Assembly: GCA_011041825.1 (NCBI GenBank)
Contig: DRAO01000506.1
Location: 1-6,335 of the forward strand
Reading direction: 5' to 3'
DNA from: Chloroflexota bacterium
GTDB taxonomy: Bacteria > Chloroflexota > Anaerolineae > SpSt-600
DNA: 6,335 nucleotides
Below the pieces are notes generated by a model. The model searched no databases, was not told the DNA's origin, and saw only the letters and a program-made list of their open reading frames with translations. Shown here one piece after another: positions 1-6,009 of this stretch (its first letter is position 1; each line of letters opens with the position of its first letter). The translations under genes and the position numbers were made by a program.

Positions 1-51
1 AGAACAGCGGCAGCAAAGGCAGCAACTACCGCAGCATCCCCTCATGTAAAG

Positions 52-147
52 TTATGCGATTGAATTTTCGGCTCTTAAACCCCTCTCCGGGGCGGTTTTG
101 GGCGGCTTTTGGACCCATTTTAATCGCATAAGCATCATTATGCGATT
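52..147. repeat. Three copies of TTATGCGATT in mixed orientation
   Basis: TTATGCGATT occurs at 52-61 and 138-147 in the same orientation (both followed by G), and its exact reverse complement AATCGCATAA lies at 122-131. The middle copy can pair with the nearby right copy across a 6-nt spacer (gcatca), or with the left copy across 60 nt that contain another small hairpin. The 122-147 dyad could be a DNA-binding site. The 52-131 pair could be the ends of a small degraded element. The repeats lie upstream of the repressor promoter, so they are not in its mRNA. Their existence is certain; their function is unknown. Confidence 0.6.
77..98 (+). terminator. Possible weak terminator-like hairpin
   Basis: AAACC at 77-81 can pair with GGTTT at 94-98, enclosing a CC/GG step and a small loop. 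A T-rich stretch ending in TTTT follows near 110. It could end a gene lying to the left of the window, but no gene end can be established there. The stem is short and bulged, so this is only a suggestion. Confidence 0.2.
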
Positions 148-226
148 GTTATCATACCTTGGTCCCCTTGCAAAGTCCACCTGCTTCCACTCACAAGCCT
201 TAGACAGCGGCCCCAAGAGCGCCCTC

Positions 227-255
227 TTGACATCGACGCAATAGTGTGATATAAT
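227..255 (+). promoter_or_regulatory. Consensus sigma-70 promoter of the LacI-family gene
   Basis: A perfect -35 box TTGACA (227-232) and a perfect -10 box TATAAT (250-255) are separated by exactly 17 bp. The bases TGA directly before the -10 box also give an extended -10 motif (TGnTATAAT). Transcription should start near 262, leaving a leader of about 27 nt before the repressor start codon. Such a strong unregulated promoter would be unusual for a repressor gene, which fits the operator found at the predicted start site. Confidence 0.88.
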
Positions 256-260
256 GTATA

Positions 261-274
261 TGCAATCGATTGCA
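261..274. promoter_or_regulatory. LacI/GalR-family operator, probable autoregulatory site
   Basis: TGCAATCGATTGCA is a perfect 14-bp palindrome with a central CG, the form typical of LacI/GalR-family operators, where a leucine of the hinge helix inserts at the CG step. It starts 5 bp after the -10 box and covers the predicted transcription start, so a bound dimer should block initiation. It lies 14 bp ahead of the start codon of a LacI-family gene, which makes self-repression the simplest reading. I found no second exact copy in the window. Confidence 0.85.
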
Positions 275-288
275 CAAGGAAAAACAAG

Positions 289-1329
289 ATGGGTAACGAA
301 GTACGCACTATGGCTGATATCGCGCGTCTCGCTGGTGTTTCTGTGTCCACTGTCTCCCGAGCCCTCAACGATAGCCCCCTCATCCCAGAGGAGACAAAAG
401 AGCGCATCCGCCGTATAGCACATACCTATAATTATGAATTGCATGTTGGAGCACGCAACTTGCGCCTCCAACGTACGCAAACCATCGCCGCCGTTATTCC
501 CTTTGGCGAGACAAGCGACCGGCAGGTATCCGATCCCTTCTACCTCGAGATCATAGGCGCCATTGCCAATAAACTGGCAGAGTACGACTATGACTTGCTC
601 ATCTCCCGTGCCCACGCTGCGGATGAGGGATGGTACCAGCGCTATGTTCTCGGCAAACGAGTGGATGGTTTGATCATCATCGGCCGGAAATTGAACGACC
701 GCGGCATCGCCAAATTGGTGGAACTGGGGGCTAACTTCGTCGTTTGGGGACCACCCCTTCCCGGCCAACGCTATGTCTCAGTTGGCAGCGATGGAGTTTC
801 GGGTGCTGCCCAGGCTGTCCGCCACCTGATCCAATTGGGCAGACGTCGCATCGCCTTTATCGGGGGTGATGAGGATGAGACAGAGACCTGGCTGCGCCGC
901 CGAGGTTATGAACAGGAATTGCAGCGGGCAGGACTTCCTTTGGACGCGAACCTCATCGCTTACGCCCATTTCACCAGCGAATCCGGATACTTTGCCATGC
1001 GTCAACTGCTAGCCCGGGCTCCTGACATTGATGGGGTCTTTGTGTGTAGCGATCTAATGGCGGTAGCGGCTATGGAGGCGCTTCGCCAAGAGGGACGTGA
1101 TGTTCCCAATGATGTTTCCATCGTGGGTTATGATGACATTCCCCTTGCTGCTCATTGCAGCCCACCCCTAACTACAGTACGTCAGCAAATCCGCCGGGGC
1201 GGAATGCTCTTGGCCAGCAAATTGATTGACCTGATCGAGGGCCGTCAAGTAGAATCCGTCACTTTACCGGTGGAGTTGATTATACGGGAATCCTGCGGAG
1301 CAAAGGTGCGCTCCGCAAGAGGCTGTTAA
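289..1329 (+). CDS. LacI/GalR-family transcriptional repressor
   Basis: A 346-residue DNA-binding repressor, normal length for the family. The N-terminal helix-turn-helix spans about residues 8-27 (MADIARLAGVSVSTVSRALN). The hinge helix with the ARxL motif is at residues 55-58 (A-R-N-L), its Leu58 being the expected operator-intercalating residue. From about residue 65 onward lies a periplasmic-binding-protein-like sensor domain, with the late family signature DGVFVCSDLMAVAAMEALR followed by SIVGYDDIPLA and LTTVRQ. The ATG at 289 is preferred because AAGGA (276-280) sits 8 nt upstream. Met8 at 310 would be the alternative and starts exactly at the helix-turn-helix. Family members usually bind a sugar or nucleoside and release DNA. 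Here the likely target is its own operator, plus possibly the downstream transporter, although a matching operator was not seen there. The ligand is unknown. Confidence 0.95.
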   Translation: MGNEVRTMADIARLAGVSVSTVSRALNDSPLIPEETKERIRRIAHTYNYELHVGARNLRLQRTQTIAAVIPFGETSDRQVSDPFYLEIIGAIANKLAEYDYDLLISRAHAADEGWYQRYVLGKRVDGLIIIGRKLNDRGIAKLVELGANFVVWGPPLPGQRYVSVGSDGVSGAAQAVRHLIQLGRRRIAFIGGDEDETETWLRRRGYEQELQRAGLPLDANLIAYAHFTSESGYFAMRQLLARAPDIDGVFVCSDLMAVAAMEALRQEGRDVPNDVSIVGYDDIPLAAHCSPPLTTVRQQIRRGGMLLASKLIDLIEGRQVESVTLPVELIIRESCGAKVRSARGC

Positions 1330-1342
1330 AAATTAAGCGTTT

Positions 1343-1374
1343 CCCCAAGCAAGCAGGAAGACCTGCTATTGGGG
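1343..1374 (+). terminator. Hairpin after the LacI-family gene
   Basis: Starting 13 nt after the stop codon, CCCCAA (1343-1348) pairs with TTGGGG (1369-1374), and inside it AGCAGG (1352-1357) pairs with CCTGCT (1362-1367) around an AAGA loop, with a 3-nt against 1-nt internal loop between the two stems. There is no T-run afterwards, so it is not a classical intrinsic terminator, though its place suits mRNA 3'-end formation or protection. A 7-bp direct repeat ATTAAGC flanks it (1332-1338 and 1375-1381). The transposase remnant starts right next to it. Confidence 0.45.
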
Positions 1375-1375
1375 A

Positions 1376-1585
1376 TTAAGCATTGGTCAAGGCCTCATAG
1401 AGGGGCAGCCAGTAATGGCCGGCCCCTTCCATGGCGATGTGCACCTGACCATCCAGCCTCTGGAGCCGGGCCAGTAAAGTATTGATCCTCTGGGGCCTGA
1501 GGTTTTGGCCAGGGACAGAAGGGAAAGGGGCGCAGACCCTCAGGTCTACGCCCCCAGGACTCAAGTATACCTCGGAAGGGGCCAA
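1376..1585 (-). pseudogene. IS110-family transposase, N-terminal remnant
   Basis: The minus strand reads 69 residues from a TTG at 1585. The clearest part is the C-terminal half, LLARLQRLDG then IAMEGAGHYWLPLYEALTNA. This matches the conserved LEATGHYWLPLYEALTxAG region of IS110-family transposases, whose Glu is the second acidic residue of the RuvC-like DEDD site (Glu53 here). Asp14 in GGVDLRV may be the first catalytic Asp. The 39-residue spacing is somewhat shorter than I expect for the family, suggesting an internal deletion or divergence. The frame then stops with TAA directly after EALTNA, and the remaining catalytic residues and C-terminal domain are absent. Full-length relatives have several hundred residues, so this is a dead fragment. 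The open frame continues upstream to about 1651 without family-like sequence. Confidence 0.75.
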
Positions 1586-1743
1586 TTGAAATTGAGGTGG
1601 GCCAGCCTCGCGGCCTTCGTTAGCGAGGCCAGGGCATTGTCCTGAATCTATCTACACAAGGAGGTGGGGAATAGGGGCTTAATTGACTACATGCAGATGT
1701 TGGGCCTAGTGTGGCTGATCTATGCTACACTGGCGAGTGGCAG
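1586..1743. other. Non-coding stretch before the transport operon
   Basis: I see no gene here. A hairpin can form from GCCTCGC (1605-1611) and GCGAGGC (1623-1629), perhaps part of the old insertion-sequence end upstream of the IS110 remnant. TTGACT at 1683-1688 resembles a -35 box, but the bases 17-18 bp further on (CTAGTG / TAGTGT) are poor -10 matches. TATGCT (1721-1726) and TACACT (1726-1731) are better -10 words but lack a good -35 partner. A promoter for the downstream operon probably lies here, but I cannot place it firmly. Confidence 0.35.
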
Positions 1744-1761
1744 AAAGCCATGGATGGCTTT
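1744..1761. promoter_or_regulatory. 18-bp dyad before the binding-protein gene
   Basis: AAAGCCAT (1744-1751) and ATGGCTTT (1754-1761) are perfect 8-bp inverted arms separated by GG. The dyad ends 6 nt before the Shine-Dalgarno sequence (1768-1775) of the binding-protein gene and lies downstream of the promoter-like words. It could be an operator that blocks transcription or a stem in the mRNA leader. It does not resemble the 14-bp operator at 261-274 and lacks the central CG of typical LacI-family sites. The dyad itself is directly visible; its role is inferred. Confidence 0.5.
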
Positions 1762-1783
1762 GTGATGAAAGGAGGAAGAGGCG

Positions 1784-3097
1784 ATGTCACATCTACCGAT
1801 CGGATCAGACCATAGGGCGTGGTTACACACTCTTGTTCTCTCCGCGTTGCTCCTCTCTCTGGTTACGGCCGCTTGCGCGCCTACTCCTACCCCTGAGCCT
1901 ACCCAGCCTAAACCGAAGACGCTCACGTTACTGCTCCCCGTTGACTGGCGGCCTGTCGTTGACTGGATCGCTCCTCAGTGGAAGGAGGAGACCGGCATCG
2001 ACTTGGAGATCATATCTCTGGCTTATGACGAGGTTCACGACAAGATCGTCAGCTCAGCCAGAGGGGGCGCGGATGTGGACATCGTGTACGTTGACACCAT
2101 CTGGCCTGCCGAATTCGCCAAGGCTGGCTTTTTGATCCCCGTAGACAAATATGTTACCGAGGAGATGCGCAAGGGGATCGCCAAGCCCCTCTTCGATCAA
2201 CTGGTCTGGGACGGCAAGCTCTGGGCATTCCCCTTCAACAACCAGAGCAAATGGCTCTTCTACAATAAGGAGATCTTGGAGAAGGCCGGTTATGACCATC
2301 CCCCCAGAACCTGGGAGGAGATGGAGGAGATGTCCAGGACCATGATGGAGAAGGGCCTGGTGAAATACGGCACGGCCTGGGGTTGGGCGCAGGCAGAGGG
2401 CCTGATATGCGATGTCACCTTATTCCTCTATGGCTTCGGGGGTCGATGGCGGGACGAGAAAGGCAACTGGGTTTTCAACGATGAGGCCGGGCAGAAGATG
2501 CTGCAGTGGATGGTCAACTCCATCGGCCCAGACGGCTGGGCTGATCCCGCTTCCACTAGCCTGAACGATCGCACCGTTTTGAACCCCTTCCTGGTTGGCG
2601 ACACCGCCTTCGTCCTCAACTGGGCGTTTGCCTGGGGTCTGATTCAAGATCCCAAGGAATCCAAAGTAGTGGATAAGGTAGGCATTGCGCTCATCCCTGC
2701 CTCAGAGGAGAGTGGATTGGTCAGCTCCAGCGTTACCGGCGGTGGCGGCTGGGGTATCCTCACAAACAGCGATACGCCGGAATTGGCCGCCAAGCTGCTG
2801 CAGCGCTTCATGAGCCGTGAGGTTCAGGTCCAGGCTCTCGATCTACAGCAGAATATGCCCGTCTGGACTGAAATGTATAGCGACCCCGAGATCCTTAAAG
2901 CCTACCCACACTTTAAGGCCATGGGGCCGCAGTTCCAATATGCGCACTTCCGTCCGGTTCTGCCCTGGTATAGCGAATGGTCGCTACAGGCCCAGGTAGA
3001 GATTCAGGCGGCATTGACCGGTGCGAAGACCCCTCAGCAGGCGCTGGACGACCTGGCGGAGTGGTCCACTCAGAAGTCGAAGGAGTACGGATACTGA
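1784..3097 (+). CDS. Sugar ABC transporter substrate-binding lipoprotein
   Basis: A 437-residue extracellular solute-binding protein of family 1 (MalE/UgpB-like, CUT1 transporters), which captures a sugar or oligosaccharide outside the cytoplasmic membrane and delivers it to the permeases encoded next. The N-terminus has a hydrophobic segment (about residues 12-30) ending in TAAC, with Cys31 the probable lipid-anchored residue, then a Pro/Thr linker (APTPTPEPTQPKPK). The -3 residue Thr is a little unlike the classical lipobox. The family signature appears as a WLFYNKEILEKAGYD stretch (Tyr160-Asn161) followed by PRTWEEMEEM, and a GGGGWGI segment lies in the second lobe. The start at 1784 is supported by AAAGGAGG (1768-1775) 8 nt upstream. 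It opens the transport operon and is followed by a strong hairpin. The substrate cannot be deduced. Confidence 0.94.
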   Translation: MSHLPIGSDHRAWLHTLVLSALLLSLVTAACAPTPTPEPTQPKPKTLTLLLPVDWRPVVDWIAPQWKEETGIDLEIISLAYDEVHDKIVSSARGGADVDIVYVDTIWPAEFAKAGFLIPVDKYVTEEMRKGIAKPLFDQLVWDGKLWAFPFNNQSKWLFYNKEILEKAGYDHPPRTWEEMEEMSRTMMEKGLVKYGTAWGWAQAEGLICDVTLFLYGFGGRWRDEKGNWVFNDEAGQKMLQWMVNSIGPDGWADPASTSLNDRTVLNPFLVGDTAFVLNWAFAWGLIQDPKESKVVDKVGIALIPASEESGLVSSSVTGGGGWGILTNSDTPELAAKLLQRFMSREVQVQALDLQQNMPVWTEMYSDPEILKAYPHFKAMGPQFQYAHFRPVLPWYSEWSLQAQVEIQAALTGAKTPQQALDDLAEWSTQKSKEYGY

Positions 3098-3107
3098 CCC
3101 CTACATG

Positions 3108-3142
3108 GGGGGCCGGCCAGGGTGCATAACTGGCCGGCCCCC
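3108..3142 (+). terminator. Strong intercistronic hairpin between binding protein and permease
   Basis: GGGGGCCGGCCAG (3108-3120) and CTGGCCGGCCCCC (3130-3142) form a perfect 13-bp, very GC-rich stem with a 9-nt loop, 10 nt after the binding-protein stop. Only a weak T-rich tail (GCTTTAATT) follows, so read-through into the permease genes is likely. Hairpins at this place in binding-protein operons are known to stop 3' exonucleases or part of the polymerases, giving more binding protein than permease. That role is inferred here. Confidence 0.8.
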
Positions 3143-3173
3143 GCTTTAATTCATCCGGACGAGGTAATAAAAC

Positions 3174-4109
3174 ATGCGGGTAAGAGGCTTACAGGGAAGT
3201 TCACCGATAAGCTGGAAGGGAAGACCACCGGAATTCAGGCGTGAGGCACGCTTCGCTTACGCCCTCATAATGCCCAGCCTGCTGCTTATGGTAGGATTGA
3301 TTGTCGTCCCCTTCTTCTATGCCTTCTGGATCAGCCTGCATCGGGTCAACTTTCTTTTCCCCGGCCGGCCCTTCATAGGATTAGAGAATTATGTTCATAT
3401 GACTACCAACCAGGATTTCTGGGCTAGCGTGGGACGCACTATCTATTTCACTGCCGTATCAGTGGTCACCCAGACAGTGCTCGGCATAGCCATTGCTCAA
3501 CTCCTCAATAAGCCCTTCCGTGGTCGGATTATTGTGCGCACCCTCCTGCTCCTTCCCTGGGCCATTCCGACGGTGGTAAATGGTACCCTTTGGCGCTGGA
3601 TCCTCGATGGGAGTACCGGCGCGCTCAACCATTTGCTCCTCCAACTTGGCTTGATCAAGCACAATGTGATCTGGTTGGGTCGGCCTTTCCTGGCTATGAA
3701 CATGGTGATCCTGGGCGATAGCTGGCGCATGCTCCCCCTCTATGTCATAATGTTCCTGGCTGGCCTTCAAGCTATCCCGGAGGACCTTTATGATGCGGCC
3801 AGGGTGGATGGAGCCACAAGCTGGGACTGCTTCCGCTATGTGACCCTCCCCTTCCTGCGTCCGGTTATCTTGGTGGTGTTGATCCTGCGCACCTTACAAA
3901 CCTTTCGGGTGTTTGACATTATCTACGTCATGACCAGGGGAGGACCGGCCAATGGCACCATGGTGATAACCTTTTTGACGTACTTCACCACCTTTAAGTT
4001 CCAGAACTTCGGCTACGGCGCTGCTCTTGCTTTCTTCATTGGGATCACCACCCTGGGCATGGCCTGGGTCTACATTCGCACACTGCGAGGCCGTGAGGAG
4101 GCGCTATGA
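3174..4109 (+). CDS. Sugar ABC transporter permease, MalF/UgpA type
   Basis: A 311-residue inner-membrane subunit of a CUT1-type carbohydrate importer that forms the channel together with the next gene product. About six transmembrane segments are visible, roughly at residues 27-55, 88-111, 118-140, 170-196, 229-250 and 284-304. The cytoplasmic EAA loop that docks on the ATPase is at residues 203-226 (E203-D-L-Y-D-A-A-R-V-D-G213, then the conserved LP at 225-226). The MTRGGPANGT segment before the last helix is typical of MalF/UgpA-like proteins. GAGG at 3161-3164 supports the ATG at 3174. The gene follows the GC hairpin, and its TGA overlaps the start of the second permease, so the two are translationally coupled. 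It lacks the large extra periplasmic loop of enteric MalF, as usual in the UgpA/LacF-like branch. Confidence 0.94.
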   Translation: MRVRGLQGSSPISWKGRPPEFRREARFAYALIMPSLLLMVGLIVVPFFYAFWISLHRVNFLFPGRPFIGLENYVHMTTNQDFWASVGRTIYFTAVSVVTQTVLGIAIAQLLNKPFRGRIIVRTLLLLPWAIPTVVNGTLWRWILDGSTGALNHLLLQLGLIKHNVIWLGRPFLAMNMVILGDSWRMLPLYVIMFLAGLQAIPEDLYDAARVDGATSWDCFRYVTLPFLRPVILVVLILRTLQTFRVFDIIYVMTRGGPANGTMVITFLTYFTTFKFQNFGYGAALAFFIGITTLGMAWVYIRTLRGREEAL

Positions 4110-5005
4110 TGGGCGCGCGATCGAGGCGCATTTGGCATAGAATCAAACCACAGACTTTCCTTGTTTATCTGGGTGCGTTACTGCTGCTCCTCTGGACTTT
4201 AGCACCCGCTTATTGGCTGTTGGCCTCTGCCATCAGCCCCTCACACGAGTTGGTTGCCTATCCACCTCACTGGTTCCCAGACAACCCCACGCTGGAGAGG
4301 CTTCAGGCCATCATCGGCAGCAAAATGCTTCGAGCCTCCAGCATGCAAACGATGGCCGCTCCCGCTGCTTTCTTTCGGCGTGCTATCCTTAATAGTGCCA
4401 TTGTAGCTAGTACCACCACGCTTCTCTGCCTTGGGCTTGGATCGCTGGCTGGCTATGCCTTCGCTCGCCTACGCTTCCCTGGAAGGGGCTTTCTGCTGAT
4501 ATTGCCATTGGCTCTGCAAATGCTACCTCCTATCGCCCTGGTGATCCCTCTTTACTCTCTGGTGCAGGCCCTGGGCCTCATCGACACTCTGGCGGGCCTG
4601 ATCCTGGTGTACCCCTCCTTCCTTTTGGTCTATGTCGTCTGGGTGATGACAGGATATTTTCAGAATATACCTGAGGAACTGGAAGATGCGGCCAGGGTTG
4701 ATGGCTGTTCCCGATTGGGCGCCTTTTTCCGAATCGTGGTGCCCCTTTCCACACCGGCCTTCTTCAGCACGGGCTTGCTAACCTTTCTACTGGCGTGGGA
4801 TGAATTCCTTTACGCTTTGGTGCTTACCAGCGCACGGGCCAAAACCCTGCCCGTAGCAGTGGGCGAGTTTAGCACCCAATTTGGCATAGATTATGGCATG
4901 ATGATGGCCGGCGGCCTTCTGGCCAGCGTTCCCCCGGTGATCATTGCCCTTCTCTTCCAGCCATTATTGGTTCGCGGACTTACCACCGGTTCCATCAAGG
5001 GATGA
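4106..5005 (+). CDS. Sugar ABC transporter permease, MalG/UgpE type
   Basis: A 299-residue partner permease. TM1 is at about residues 18-42, and further hydrophobic segments lie near 93-117, 125-150, 160-183, 213-235 and 268-290. The EAA loop is at residues 190-213 (E190-E-L-E-D-A-A-R-V-D-G200, then VP), followed by the typical FLLAWDEFLYALVL segment of MalG-like proteins. The first ATG at 4106 overlaps the upstream stop as ATGA. The adjacent ATG at 4109 is 7 nt from the GGAGG at 4097-4101, against only 4 nt for 4106, so 4109 may be the start really used, removing one residue. The linker between TM1 and TM2 (about residues 45-90) is Met/Ala-rich and seems variable. No ATP-binding subunit follows; the next gene is a hydrolase. 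Confidence 0.94.
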   Translation: MMGARSRRIWHRIKPQTFLVYLGALLLLLWTLAPAYWLLASAISPSHELVAYPPHWFPDNPTLERLQAIIGSKMLRASSMQTMAAPAAFFRRAILNSAIVASTTTLLCLGLGSLAGYAFARLRFPGRGFLLILPLALQMLPPIALVIPLYSLVQALGLIDTLAGLILVYPSFLLVYVVWVMTGYFQNIPEELEDAARVDGCSRLGAFFRIVVPLSTPAFFSTGLLTFLLAWDEFLYALVLTSARAKTLPVAVGEFSTQFGIDYGMMMAGGLLASVPPVIIALLFQPLLVRGLTTGSIKG

Positions 5006-5015
5006 GCCAAAGACA

Positions 5016-5960
5016 ATGGAGATCTTGCCCGGCATCCACCACGTTCGCTTCCCACTTGCTCCCGGAGTATGGGGTGCCTTCTACGTTCTGACAGGCCGCC
5101 GGCCCGCTGTAATAGATACTGGTAAGCCGGATACGCCTTCCCAATTTCTCTTCCCCTATCTGCGGAAACTTGGCCTACCATTGAAGGCAATTGTACTGAT
5201 TGTCACCACCCATCGCCATCTTGACCATGCCGGTGGCAATGCATCCGTGCGGAAAATTGTGCCGATCCCTATCGCTGCACATCGGGTCGAAGCTCCGTTC
5301 CTGGAAGACCCCTGGCGTGAGGTAGAGGAAGTGCGCTTCCGCTACCCGGATGACCATCCATATAGAGGGTTGGATAGGGCGCAGATAATGACAAAACTAC
5401 TCACTTCTGTGCCAGTTGACATCCAACTCGAAGACGGAGATGAGGTCGAGTTGGGAGATAGGCGCTGGCAGATTGTTCATAGCCCTGGGCATTGCTCCGG
5501 CATCATCTGCCTTTTTGACTCGAGGACCGGCACCCTCCTCGCGTCTGATAGTTTTCAGGCCGGAGGCACGGCTGATGGCATTGCTATCTACGATGACCTT
5601 CAAGCCTATATGCAGTCCCTAGACCGAATCCAGGCACTTGGCCCCCAGAAGCTCATCGTTGCGCATCCATTCCGGCCGTTCTATAAACCCTTATTCCAGG
5701 GCGAGGAGGTGGCTGAATTCCTGGCTGCGTGTCGCCACTTCCCCAGCGAATATGACCGGGAATTGATTGAGATTCTACGTGAGCAGCATCGCCCGCGCTC
5801 CTTGGGATGGATAACTGATGTTATGCGTGTGCTCCATAGCTGCTATGGCCCTCGCTTCCTCACTGTAGTAACCTTGCGGACCCATTTGGACCGTTTAACT
5901 GCCATTGGAATCTTGCGCCAGGAATCCTTTGGTGGTCATCTGGCCTGGATGCACACATAG
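5016..5960 (+). CDS. Metallo-beta-lactamase-fold hydrolase with probable winged-helix tail
   Basis: A 314-residue cytoplasmic metal-dependent hydrolase. Visible are the strand and turn VIDTG near residue 36, the metal-binding motif H66-R-H68-L-D70-H71, His159 in SPGHCSG, Asp178 in ASDSF and His217 in VAHPF, so all ligands for a two-metal site are present. Residues about 245-314 resemble the C-terminal winged helix of LACTB2-like members: a TLRTHLDRLTAIGIL helix followed by a short wing (RQESFGGHLAW). ATG at 5016 is chosen because the frame upstream lies inside the permease gene and is not family-like; the gap to the permease stop is 10 nt, although no strong Shine-Dalgarno sequence is seen. 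It is the last gene of the operon. Members of this superfamily cleave thioesters, lactones, phosphodiesters and other bonds, so the substrate is unknown. No secretion signal is seen. Confidence 0.9.
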   Translation: MEILPGIHHVRFPLAPGVWGAFYVLTGRRPAVIDTGKPDTPSQFLFPYLRKLGLPLKAIVLIVTTHRHLDHAGGNASVRKIVPIPIAAHRVEAPFLEDPWREVEEVRFRYPDDHPYRGLDRAQIMTKLLTSVPVDIQLEDGDEVELGDRRWQIVHSPGHCSGIICLFDSRTGTLLASDSFQAGGTADGIAIYDDLQAYMQSLDRIQALGPQKLIVAHPFRPFYKPLFQGEEVAEFLAACRHFPSEYDRELIEILREQHRPRSLGWITDVMRVLHSCYGPRFLTVVTLRTHLDRLTAIGILRQESFGGHLAWMHT

Positions 5961-6009
5961 ATGTAGCCTTCCTTTGCCACATTGTGGTTTCAAGGGCACA
6001 ACAGGCCTT

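Noticed and set aside
1..63. Possible tail of an Ala/Thr/Lys-rich protein ending in TGA at 61-63, or a Gln-rich one ending in TAA at 47-49.
   Set aside because: All three forward frames of this repetitive GGCAGCAA-like stretch give plausible low-complexity tails. Nothing decides between them without sequence to the left.
52..768. Long open frame on the minus strand opposite the repressor gene.
   Set aside because: It overlaps the clearly coding LacI-family gene and its promoter, and its translation shows no family signature.
1332..1381. ATTAAGC direct repeats (1332-1338 and 1375-1381) as a target-site duplication around a tiny element.
   Set aside because: The enclosed segment is only 36 bp and is explained as a hairpin after the gene; the transposase fragment lies outside the repeats.
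1722..2135. Open frame of 137 codons overlapping the start of the binding-protein gene.
   Set aside because: It runs in another frame through a clearly coding lipoprotein gene and its Arg/Ser/Leu-rich translation looks like a shadow.
4944..5015. Longer start for the hydrolase at 4944, adding 24 residues.
   Set aside because: The extension lies mostly inside the permease gene and is not like the family N-terminus; the ATG at 5016 starts directly with the typical MEILPGIHHVRFP-like strand.
5977..5990. CCAC-ATT-GTGG followed by TTT as a terminator of the operon.
   Set aside because: A 4-bp stem and a 3-base T-run are too weak to call.
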